Of a stretch of DNA of 33,531 bases, positions 30,101 through 33,531 are shown piece by piece. Positions within the stretch are counted from its first letter, which is position 1. Each line of letters begins with the position of its first letter. Under the pieces are notes generated by a model. The model was not told where the DNA came from and ran no database searches. It saw only the letters and a list, made by a program, of their open reading frames with translations. The stretch is from Brevibacillus fortis (GTDB lineage Bacteria > Bacillota > Bacilli > Brevibacillales > Brevibacillaceae). Location: contig NZ_PXZM01000064.1 in the NCBI RefSeq assembly GCF_003013395.1, forward strand, positions 1 through 33,531, read 5' to 3'. The position numbers and the translations under genes are program-made.

Positions 30101-33100
30101 AGCCGTCACCTCGAAGTTCGATTTGACGGTGACCATGTTGGAGACATCAGACGGTCTCATTGCTACCCTGGAGTACAACAAGGCGTTGTTTGATCACAGT
30201 ACGATCGTTCGAATGGTTGATCATTTCCACAAGCTTCTGGAAGAAATCATTGCCAACCCGGATCAGTCAATCACCTTGCTACCGCTCATGCGTGAGGAAG
30301 AGGAACAACGACTCATTACCGAATGGAATCGTACAGAAGCGCTGTACTCGAAAGAAAAATGCGTTTATGAAATGATTGAGGACATGGTGGCGAAAGCCCC
30401 GGACAACATCGCTCTAATCGTAGGAGAGCAAACGATTACCTACAGTGAGTTGAACAGACAAGCGAACAAGCTGGCTCATTATTTACGAAAGCAAGGAGTA
30501 GGACCCGAAGTGCTCGTCGGTATCTGCTCACAGCGGACAACGGAGATGATGATTGGACTTTTGGCCATTATGAAAGCTGGCGGCGCCTATGTGCCAATCG
30601 ACCCAAGCTATCCAGCAGACCGTATTGCCTACATCATCGAACACTCACAGGTTCCAGTCCTATTAACGCAAGAAAATCTGCTACCAACTCTGCCTGAGCA
30701 CCACGCCAAAGTGATCTGCCTAGATAGTGATTGGGAAGCAGTTGCTGGCGAAAGCGAGGAGAACCCGACCAAGCTTGCGACTTCCGACAATTTGATCTAT
30801 GTCATCTACACGTCAGGTTCTACAGGCAATCCAAAAGGTGTAGCACTCGAACATCGCAGTGTCATTTACTTCCTATCGTGGGCACACGACACATTCACAG
30901 CAGAGGAGATGAGCGGCGTACTGTTCTCCACGTCAATCTGCTTTGACTTGTCTGTCTACGAAATGTTCGCAACACTGACCATGGGTGGCAAAGTGATCAT
31001 GGCGGAAAATGCATTACAATTGCCAGCCTTGCCAGCAGCCAATCAGGTGACACTGATCAATACTGTACCGTCAGCAGCGATGGAGCTTGTGCGTATGAAA
31101 GGTATTCCAGCGTCGGTGCGAGTCATGAACCTATGCGGTGAGCCACTTTCCAACAAGCTGGCGCAGGAATTGTATACGTTTGAAAACGTAGAAAAAGTCT
31201 TTAATCTCTACGGACCGACAGAGGACACGGTTTACTCTACACACTCCATCGTGAAAAAAGGAGCCATCAGAGAACCACTGATCGGACGACCGCAGTTCAA
31301 TACGCAAGTATTTGTATTAGACAACCATCGCAAACCAGTTCCAGTAGGCGTACCGGGAGAATTGTACCTCAGTGGATCAGGCTTAGCACGTGGCTATCTC
31401 CACCGCCCCGATCTGACCATGGAACGCTTTGTGCAAAATCCGTTCCGTGAGCCAGGGGAGAGAATGTACCGGACTGGAGATCTCGTACGCTACTTGCCAG
31501 ATGGGAATCTTCAGTTTATGGGACGTGTTGATTACCAGGTCAAAATCCGAGGCTACCGCATTGAGTTGGGCGAAATCGAATCTGTCCTGAGACGTCACCC
31601 TGAAGTCAAGGAAGTCGTGCTGGTCGCTCGTGAAGACAGGGAAGGAGATAAACGTCTGGTAGCGTACATTGTGTTCGAAGCGAGTCACACAAGTACGTCT
31701 TATGACCTGAACCACTTCCTGACCGACAAGCTTCCAGCCTATATGATTCCGCAACACTTTATGATCATGGAGAGCTTACCGAAGACGCCAAACGGTAAAC
31801 TGGATCGCAAAGCGCTACCAAAGCCGGAATACGACCGCACAGAATCAGGCGTCGAATACCAAGCGCCGCAAACGCCAGTCGAGATCATGTTGCATACGCA
31901 CTGGGTCGCCGTACTGGAAATGGACAAAATCGGAGTGCACGACAACTTCTTTGAGGTCGGTGGTCACTCATTGCTCGCTACCCAGCTTATCTTCAAGATT
32001 CGCGAAGAGCTACAGCTCGAGGTACCGCTGCGAATCCTGTTCGAGACCCCGACTATTGCGGGTATGGCCAAGACCATCGAGGAAATTCTCAAACACGGTC
32101 TTTCTGCTGTTTCCCATGACATCGACGCAAAGGATCTCAAGGATGAAGTCGTACTCGATCCAGCGATTCAGCCTGAACATCCGTACGTGGGTGATCCAAG
32201 CCAGTTCCAAGCGGCATTGTTGACAGGAGCCACTGGTTTCCTTGGTGCTTTCTTGTTGCGTGATCTCCTACAGATGACAGATGCTGACATTTACTGCCTC
32301 GTTCGAGCTTCTGACGAAGAGGAAGGAATGGCACGACTACGCAAAACATTAGAGCTATACGAGTTATGGAATGAGGAGCAGGCGCATCGGATCATTCCTG
32401 TAATCGGTGATTTGGCACAGCCACGACTCAATCTGTCCGACGATCAGTTTTCCGAGCTGGCTGAAAAAGTGGATGTGCTCTACCACAACGGTGCTCTCGT
32501 TAACTTTGTCTATCCGTACGCAGCCCTGAAGAAAGCAAACGTAAAAGGGACTGAGGAAATCCTCCGCCTTGCTGTAGCCAAAAAGACCAAGCCTGTGCAT
32601 TTCGTCTCAACGATTTTCACATTTGCATCCGAAGAGACGGAAGAATCCATGGCCTTCCGCGAAGAGGACATGCCAGAGAACAGTCGCGTCCTCACTTCCG
32701 GTTATACGCAGAGCAAGTGGGTAGGCGAGCATATCGTCAATCTCGCACGCGAACGCGGCATTCCAGCGGCGATATACCGTTGCGGACGGATGACTGGGGA
32801 CAGCGAAACAGGAGCATGCCAGAAGGACGACCTGATGTGGAGAATTGCAGCAGGAATTATCGATTTGGGCAAAGCTCCTGACATGAGCGGCGATCTGGAC
32901 ATGATGCCAGTTGATTTTGCAAGCAAAGGAATCGTTCATCTCTCCATGACCGAGCAGAGCTTGAGCGAAAACTTCCACTTGCTCAACCCGAACGCGACCG
33001 ATTACGAAGACCTGATTTCAGCGATTGAAAACAGAGGATTTGATTTGGAACGAGTCACCATGGATGAGTGGATTGAAGCGGTGCAAGAAGATGCGAAAGA

Positions 33101-33320
33101 AAAAGGTAATGAGGCCAACTCAGCCGCACCGCTCGGCAACCTGTTCACAGACGGCCACACAAGCAGAGGAAGTGTAGTCTATGTAGGCAATAAATCGACT
33201 CGTTTGCTGCGCCAAAACGACATTGAATGCCCGGAAATCGACGAAGAAGTTTTCGGTAAAGTCATTGATTACTTTATCAGAAGCGGTCAACTAAAATTAC
33301 GGGAACAAGCCCAGCTATAA
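18066..33320 (+). CDS. lgrD: Linear gramicidin synthetase subunit D (modules 13-16 plus terminal reductase)
   Basis: LgrD is the last synthetase of the pathway. It takes the D-Leu12-ending peptide from LgrC, adds Trp13, D-Leu14, Trp15 and Gly16, and releases the chain reductively. Domain order is C-A-T, C-A-T-E, C-A-T, C-A-T-R. All four carrier serines are present (codons 21057, 24240, 28797, 31968; residues 998, 2059, 3578, 4635 from this start). The frame is also open from an ATG at 17991, which would add 25 residues. I prefer 18066 because it has AGGAG just upstream, puts the conserved C-domain opening (YYPVTPLQQG) a few residues from the N terminus as in acceptor docking segments, leaves the hairpin at 18005-18034 non-coding, and gives 5,084 residues, close to the reported size. 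The C domain of module 13 has the features of one accepting a D-residue donor (HHVLIDG). No thioesterase is present; the R domain replaces it. Identification is very secure; the exact start slightly less so. Confidence 0.95.
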   Translation: MNNIETYYPVTPLQQGLIFHSLLEPESGAYIVQMGLKLQGPLNIPLFEQAWQCLVDRHAIFRTRFIGGKVKEYVQVVLKELKVSLVEHDIIHLSSSEQEAFLHAFTKNDRKRGFNIEEAPLMRLDLFRLSSNTFHFSWTLHHVLIDGWSMPLVFGEVFAAYNMLCKGQPVQLPPVKSYRDYIVWLKKQDLKQAEAFWRTYLQGVTETTPLSFGRAYKNPYLDQKNYRELDLTVSEAISKSLQTLARQHRLTVNTIVQGAWALLLNRYSGQDDIIFGATVSGRPADLPGVETMIGLFINTLPVRVQVKAEESVINWLKSLQQQQADFRQYEYTPLVEIQGWSDLPRGQSLFESILVFENTPVGNSSGGSGESELSIIDVHSEEQTNYPFTLVAASGKTIDIKVKFDESQFELPSIERVLDQLHSLLISIAKNAKQRIADLSIISENEREQVLVQWNQTAEEYPSGLCVHQAFEQQVEKSSDAIAVTYKNVELTYKELNERANQLAHQLVSKGVKPDTLVGICVHRSPEMIIGILGVLKAGAAYVPIDPAYPQERIAYMIEDSQTNVVLTQQSLMDILPATQANVICIDSNHVTNEPIANVACKVTDHNLAYVIYTSGSTGQPKGVMVEHHSVVNMAHSLINAFDIQPTSRVLQFTSFSFDVSVSEIVMALLAGATLVIEDRESLLPGPELIQVLQEQRITTVSMVSSVLAALPEADLPDLCTLIVGGEAPSRELVARYAANRQFFNCYGPTEATVCSTMMRCQAGMSNPPIGRPIANATMYVLDAIMQPVPIGVPGELYIGGKGLARGYWNRTEQTVERFITHPFGKEGERLYRTGDLVRYLQDGNIEFLGRMDDQVKIRGYRIELGEIENSLRQHPAVHEVVVIVREEKAGGKRLAAYLVATGDKPTAEELALFLKESLPEYMIPAGFVWLETIPLTVNGKVDRRALPVPDWGQLSTQRNYVAPRTPTEELVANIWAQVLSVERVGSYDDFFELGGHSLLATQTISRLKEAFSVELPLRALFEYSTVNRLSEFIVSMNEDKSGLSSIPLVPVSRDRHLPLSFAQQRLWFFDRLMPNSALYNIPTAVRLQGELNIEALEQSLQMIICRHESLRTTFSDINGEAVQVIHPEVDWKLSRMDIRELPDDRRDDEGQRLTKEDANKPFDLVTGPLIRATIIQTGEQDFIFLLNVHHIIADGWSAGVLLSELFTCYQAFSKSEVPQLTNLPIQYADYAAWQREWLTGDVLEKQLSYWRAKLGGAEPLLALPTDRPRPAVQSYEGNSITLMFDKELMTNLLSLSKREGTTLFMTLLAAFEVFLYRYTGQDDILVGTPVAGRSHQETEGLIGFFINTLAMRTDLSGDPSFREVLSRVRETALGAYSHQDLPFEKLVDELQLERSLSYSPLFQVMFVLQNIPVQVEALDGIRMLPPKGSQQVETTKFDLTLTMAETADGLSATFEYNTSLFNQNTVERMIEHFTQLLKAVADNANQAITAIQLMGETEQQQVVSEWNNTVVAYSKDHCVHELVDQVAHEMPNQLAVLTRDQSITYAELNAKANQLAHYLQKQGIGQENLVGICVERSIEMLIGQLAIMKAGGAYVPMDPAYPKDRLAFMMQDAGMSIVLTQARLAEKLPAGTSQLICLDSDWESIAQESTTTPMNLTTTNQLAYVIYTSGSTGTPKGVEIEHAALLNLISWHQRVYNVTSVDRASQISGTAFDASVWEIWPYLTKGSTLYLPEEEIRLVPEKLRDWLIDSEITISFLPTPLTESLLALNWPSHTKLRYMLTGGDKLHHYPSAKLPFTLVNQYGPTENAVVATAGIVPIGAGQSFAPSIGRPIDNVQVYLLDASMQPVPVGVTGELYIGGSSLARGYLNRPELTQERFVTHPFSEIEGARLYRTGDLVRYLADGNIEFIGRADDQTSIRGFRVELGEVETAIIAHPAVKEAVVTVCTDHQGTKRLTSYLVLEEDTEIATSDIRKALKEVLPDYMVPAFFIPLDYLPLTPNGKVDRKNLPAPDFNRPELEGKFVSPTTEKEQHLAAIWKEVLGIDQIGIHDNFFELGGDSILSIQIVSRANQSGLRLTPKQLFEYQTIAELAEVVEEKEAILAEQGPIIGELPLLPIQKWFFQLPLKNRHHWNQSVLLSIQAGIDQEVLKQAVGHLLFQHDALRMRYTQTEFGWKQEMDAPSDTIPFRIENLTHLTPDEQFKAIEKIADETQASLNLFEGHVVQSIYFYLGQDQPNRLLIVAHHLVIDGVSWRIILEDLHNAYQQIATGQEVKLPAKTTSYKEWADELERYANSDALQNEKRYWLTKSSVDSAQLPVDVTDDGENTEATTMSVSATLTSEETKALLQNVPQAYRTQINDVLLTALAKSLTRWTGNRSVFVNVEGHGREELSERIDLSRTIGWFTSMYPVHLQWDETFSIGKALLTTKEELRAIPNKGLGYGVLRYLHADQNIVDEISRIQAQVLFNYMGKIDQIVDGDSLFGWAPESSGSNLSPAAERHHLIDVNSVVAGEQLHVTWRYSEKIHLKSTITAVAKDYMDALREIIAHCATEEAGGYSPSDFPLAELDQKSIDKHIGSDRHIEDIYTLSPLQQGMLFHSLYASDSGDYVVQFAIDFKNLNVPVFEQAWQKVMDRHSILRTHFVWEGLNQSHQIVRKEVNVSLCQEDWRHLHSDVQDEMFTAFLEEDRRRSFDITHAPLSRWVVFRTGEESYRFVWSFHHVLLDGWSVPLVLNELFAYYASISEGQEVKLGHPQPFSQYIAWLKRQDMQEAKQFWVNQLKGFYEPTTLGMSKTVVTAGPKQYEEKSILLSEETSEHLQKFVRERQLTLNTLVQGAWGWILGSYSGEEEVIFGATGSGRPADLSNVETIVGSFINTLPVRISLQTNATVLEWLRDLQHKQLEIRHYEYTPLFDIQGWSDLPRGSALFESILVFENYPAVQAAGQETDESNAAMPSVSLEIHDVAAVEQTNYPLTLVAAPGKQVAIKLKYEQNRFDDAMIERVLNQITQLMVTMSKSPEMHLSDVTLIDDIEREQVLIEWNRTEKEYPRELCIHQAFEQQVAKTPENIALEYKQQALTYAELNQRANQLAHLLLAQGVQPDTTVAICVERSMEMIIGILGVLKAGAAYVPVDPAHPEERMAFMLEDSQAAVVLTQARLAEPFTKTKANVICLDEDRFYERMSVENAQSGVGSTNLAYIIYTSGTTGLPKGVAVEHRSVMNMVQAYMSYFEISESSRVLQFTSFGFDVSISEILQALLSGGTLIIEDRESLLPGPDLVRTLRERRISKVSMASSVLASLPVEEYPDLVCLEVGGDACSRELVAHYAKGRKFYNCYGPTEATVGTVIALLTDADNAPTIGRPFPNTKLYVLDRNLQPVPIGVPGELYIGGESLSRGYWNRPELTAERFIPNPFGQPGERLYRTGDLVRYLPDGNVDYIGRVDDQVKIRGFRIELGEIAEALRQHEAIKEAVVIAREARPGDKRLVAYLTNALEQETSIDEIKLWLKEKLPEYMIPSHFMWLPEIRLTINGKIDRKALPTPDWGQLTAVYVAPRTPVEEMVANVFAEILSTEKVGVHDNFFELGGHSLLATQTVSRLREIFGVELQIRTLFEYPTVEGLSEQLVMLTKQTSIKMAPPIVSVSRKEPLPLSFTQQRLWFLEQFTQGSSVNNIPSFLRIQGDLSIFAWEKSLKAIIQRHESLRTRFEVRDGRPVQVIHPQDDWVMIQTDLRAMKPAEREAEVKRLAEQATLEPFDLTKGPLLRANLVQLDENDFVFLFVMHHIAADGWSMGILMSELMTNYKAFSQGVASPLTELPIQYADFAVWQREWLSGEVLDGQLEYWREKLKGSEPLLQLPTDRPRPSVQTYEGEKLSIQFGADLLEELRNLSGKETTTLFMTLVAAFQTLLYRYTNQEDILVGTPIAGRNKQETEQLIGYFINTLVLRTDMSGQPSFRELLARVRETALGAYAHQDVPFEKLLDELQLERSMSYSPLFQVMFILQNIPMKVDPVDDIQISSFDVGAEAVTSKFDLTVTMLETSDGLIATLEYNKALFDHSTIVRMVDHFHKLLEEIIANPDQSITLLPLMREEEEQRLITEWNRTEALYSKEKCVYEMIEDMVAKAPDNIALIVGEQTITYSELNRQANKLAHYLRKQGVGPEVLVGICSQRTTEMMIGLLAIMKAGGAYVPIDPSYPADRIAYIIEHSQVPVLLTQENLLPTLPEHHAKVICLDSDWEAVAGESEENPTKLATSDNLIYVIYTSGSTGNPKGVALEHRSVIYFLSWAHDTFTAEEMSGVLFSTSICFDLSVYEMFATLTMGGKVIMAENALQLPALPAANQVTLINTVPSAAMELVRMKGIPASVRVMNLCGEPLSNKLAQELYTFENVEKVFNLYGPTEDTVYSTHSIVKKGAIREPLIGRPQFNTQVFVLDNHRKPVPVGVPGELYLSGSGLARGYLHRPDLTMERFVQNPFREPGERMYRTGDLVRYLPDGNLQFMGRVDYQVKIRGYRIELGEIESVLRRHPEVKEVVLVAREDREGDKRLVAYIVFEASHTSTSYDLNHFLTDKLPAYMIPQHFMIMESLPKTPNGKLDRKALPKPEYDRTESGVEYQAPQTPVEIMLHTHWVAVLEMDKIGVHDNFFEVGGHSLLATQLIFKIREELQLEVPLRILFETPTIAGMAKTIEEILKHGLSAVSHDIDAKDLKDEVVLDPAIQPEHPYVGDPSQFQAALLTGATGFLGAFLLRDLLQMTDADIYCLVRASDEEEGMARLRKTLELYELWNEEQAHRIIPVIGDLAQPRLNLSDDQFSELAEKVDVLYHNGALVNFVYPYAALKKANVKGTEEILRLAVAKKTKPVHFVSTIFTFASEETEESMAFREEDMPENSRVLTSGYTQSKWVGEHIVNLARERGIPAAIYRCGRMTGDSETGACQKDDLMWRIAAGIIDLGKAPDMSGDLDMMPVDFASKGIVHLSMTEQSLSENFHLLNPNATDYEDLISAIENRGFDLERVTMDEWIEAVQEDAKEKGNEANSAAPLGNLFTDGHTSRGSVVYVGNKSTRLLRQNDIECPEIDEEVFGKVIDYFIRSGQLKLREQAQL
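21191..25799 (+). other. lgrD: LgrD module 14 (C-A-T-E), predicted Leu then D-Leu
   Basis: The L-donor type C domain (about 21204-22550) has HHIIADG from 21633. The A domain (about 22620-24090) has the same Leu code as modules 10 and 12, D-A-W-F-L-G-Q-V-V-K, and an A8 core reading QTSIRG with Ser for the usual Lys. The T domain (24129 to about 24350) has GGDS with Ser codon 24240. The E domain (about 24378-25740) has HHLVIDGVSW from 24789 and VEGHGRE, with FNYMGK in place of FNYLGQ. The linker to module 15 keeps SPSDF. This fits D-Leu14, the last D-residue of gramicidin. Confidence 0.88.
25800..28935 (+). other. lgrD: LgrD module 15 (C-A-T), predicted Trp
   Basis: The C domain (about 25800-27130) begins IEDIYTLSPLQQG and has HHVLLDG from 26208. 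The A domain (about 27200-28665) has specificity residues D-V-S-S-E-G-C-V-G-K, the most divergent of the four aromatic modules: Glu at 299 and Gly at 331. Its A3 core is YTSGTTG rather than YTSGSTG. The T domain (28686 to about 28915) has GGHS with Ser codon 28797. Trp15 by position in gramicidin. Confidence 0.83.
28936..32100 (+). other. lgrD: LgrD module 16 (C-A-T), predicted Gly
   Basis: The C domain (about 28950-30290) opens LPLSFTQQRLWFLE and has HHIAADG from 29373, an L-donor type as expected after Trp15. The A domain (about 30360-31820) is clearly unlike the others: specificity residues D-L-Y-N-N-C-L-V-Y-K by my alignment, close to the known Gly pattern D-L-Y-N-N-A-L-T-Y-K. The T domain (31857 to about 32085) has FFEVGGHS with Ser codon 31968. 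The glycyl thioester formed here is what the adjacent R domain reduces, giving the ethanolamine end. Confidence 0.87.
32190..33317 (+). other. lgrD: LgrD terminal thioester reductase (R) domain
   Basis: This is a short-chain-dehydrogenase-like reductase fused after the last carrier domain, in place of a thioesterase. It shows the NADPH-binding GATGFLG motif (codons from 32226), a conserved YHNGALVNFVYPY segment, and a Thr-Tyr-Lys triad made of VST (Thr codon 32610) and YTQSK (Tyr codon 32703, Lys codon 32715). It matches the thioester-reductase family found in Lys2, myxochelin and other NRPSs. In linear gramicidin it releases the peptide as an aldehyde that a separate reductase, LgrE, converts to the alcohol. 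All catalytic residues are intact. Confidence 0.93.
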
Positions 33321-33331
33321 AAAAATAAATG

Positions 33332-33366
33332 CCCATCCGTCACCTCATTTCATGGTGGCGGGTGGG
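33332..33366. terminator. Inverted repeat after lgrD, possible terminator
   Basis: Bases 33332-33344 pair with 33354-33366 over 13 positions (two G-T wobbles) around a 9-base loop, starting 11 bases after the lgrD stop. On the + strand the stem is followed by AAAAGAATC, not a T run. On the - strand it is followed by an A/T tract that reads as a T run (from the seven A of 33319-33325 and nearby), so the classic terminator shape is for reverse transcription. It may still mark the lgrD transcript end. Confidence 0.6.
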
Positions 33367-33411
33367 AAAAGAATCAAAATAATGATAAACTTTAAAATAA
33401 CTATAAAATTT

Positions 33412-33416
33412 GGAGG
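33412..33416 (+). promoter_or_regulatory. Ribosome binding site of the downstream membrane-protein gene
   Basis: GGAGG is placed 8 bases before ATG 33425, ideal for a Bacillales gene. The 45 bases upstream are very A/T-rich, but no -35/-10 pair stands out at a usable distance. Confidence 0.75.
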
Positions 33417-33424
33417 TTTTATCC

Positions 33425-33531
33425 ATGCCATTCGACATTCAGCTTCTTGCACCTATCATTGCTATTCAATTGATACTGGCAGTTATTGCTTTAATTGATT
33501 TGGCTCGACGCGAAGCGTACCGAGTTGCAGG
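33425..33531 (+). CDS. Small membrane protein, probable PLDc_N (YxlE-like) family, 3' end outside window
   Basis: An ATG is preceded by a strong GGAGG (33412-33416) at 8-nt spacing, and the frame is open to the window edge. The visible 35 residues begin MPFDIQLLAPIIAIQLILAV and continue ALIDLARREAYRVA: one hydrophobic transmembrane helix followed by DLARRE. This resembles the start of the short PLDc_N proteins of Firmicutes, usually about 65-75 residues with a second helix and a Pro-Gly-Tyr-Phe-Gly type ending; that part cannot be seen here. In Bacillus-group genomes such genes often precede an ABC transporter ATPase and permease, so an export or self-protection cassette could follow, but this is inference. 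It lies 104 bases after lgrD on the same strand with an inverted repeat between them, so it may be a separate transcription unit. Family assignment rests on recall from a short fragment. Confidence 0.6.
   Translation, partial: MPFDIQLLAPIIAIQLILAVIALIDLARREAYRVA

Larger units (their letters stand above)
33321..33424. other. Intergenic region after lgrD
   Basis: This is 104 bases holding an A-rich stretch, the 13-bp inverted repeat and the ribosome binding site of the next gene. The part after the hairpin (33367-33411) is almost all A/T. Nothing else is recognisable, and no gene for the second gramicidin reductase begins here. Confidence 0.7.

Noticed and set aside
3..33320. Identification as a bogorol/brevibacillin- or tyrocidine-type cluster
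   Set aside because: Those need Orn/Lys or Pro/Asn/Gln modules, and a valinol-ending product needs a Val last module. Here the order is Val, aromatic/Leu alternation and Gly before the reductase, with E domains at 8, 10, 12 and 14, which fits only linear gramicidin.
33383..33407. Promoter for the small membrane-protein gene in the A/T-rich stretch
   Set aside because: TATAAA at 33402 is too close to the ribosome binding site, and upstream candidates lack a matching -35 element.
1..33531. RNA genes, CRISPR arrays, insertion sequences or attachment sites
   Set aside because: Nearly every base is within conserved NRPS coding sequence; the only repeats seen are the module duplications and two short hairpins.

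Overview
The window is almost entirely nonribosomal peptide synthetase (NRPS) sequence on the + strand. I identify it as the 3' three-quarters of lgrC and all of lgrD, from the linear gramicidin cluster of a Brevibacillus brevis/parabrevis-type bacterium. The identification rests on agreement of several independent features. The visible order is modules 8-16, with epimerization (E) domains only in modules 8, 10, 12 and 14. The A-domain specificity residues read Val, then alternating aromatic and Leu, then Gly. The last gene ends in a thioester reductase (R) domain instead of a thioesterase. This predicts D-Val-Trp-D-Leu-Trp-D-Leu-Trp-D-Leu-Trp-Gly released by reduction, which is the C-terminal part of gramicidin A/B/C, where Gly16 becomes the ethanolamine cap. 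Gene sizes also fit what I remember of the published proteins: about 5,995 residues remain here of an LgrC of about 7,756, and lgrD from its best start gives 5,084 residues against about 5,085 reported. These figures and the names are from memory, not from a search.

Layout. Positions 3-17991 are lgrC, truncated at the window edge inside the A domain of module 8 and carrying modules 8(partial)-12. The reading frame is broken at about 5504-5513, next to the phosphopantetheine serine of the module 9 carrier domain. Positions 17992-18065 are a short intergenic region holding a hairpin with a T6 tract and the lgrD ribosome binding site. Positions 18066-33320 are lgrD, modules 13-16 plus R. Positions 33321-33424 are intergenic, with a 13-bp inverted repeat. 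From 33425 a small membrane-protein gene begins, probably of the PLDc_N family, and runs off the window.

How the genes work together: LgrC extends a chain begun by LgrA/LgrB (outside the window), epimerizes Val8, Leu10 and Leu12, and hands the chain through C-terminal/N-terminal docking segments to LgrD. LgrD adds Trp13, D-Leu14, Trp15 and Gly16 and releases the peptide as an aldehyde by NADPH-dependent reduction. The second reductase of the pathway (LgrE) is not in this window.

Architecturally the locus is a tandem array of a roughly 7.7-kb bimodular unit (C-A-T-C-A-T-E) present three times, followed by a half unit and a divergent Gly/R ending. I found no RNA genes, insertion sequences, CRISPR arrays or reverse-strand genes that I can support. 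The biosynthetic system is known. The points most worth checking are the frameshift, the lgrC-lgrD terminator-like hairpin, the serine-for-lysine change shared by the Leu A domains, and the adjacent membrane gene.
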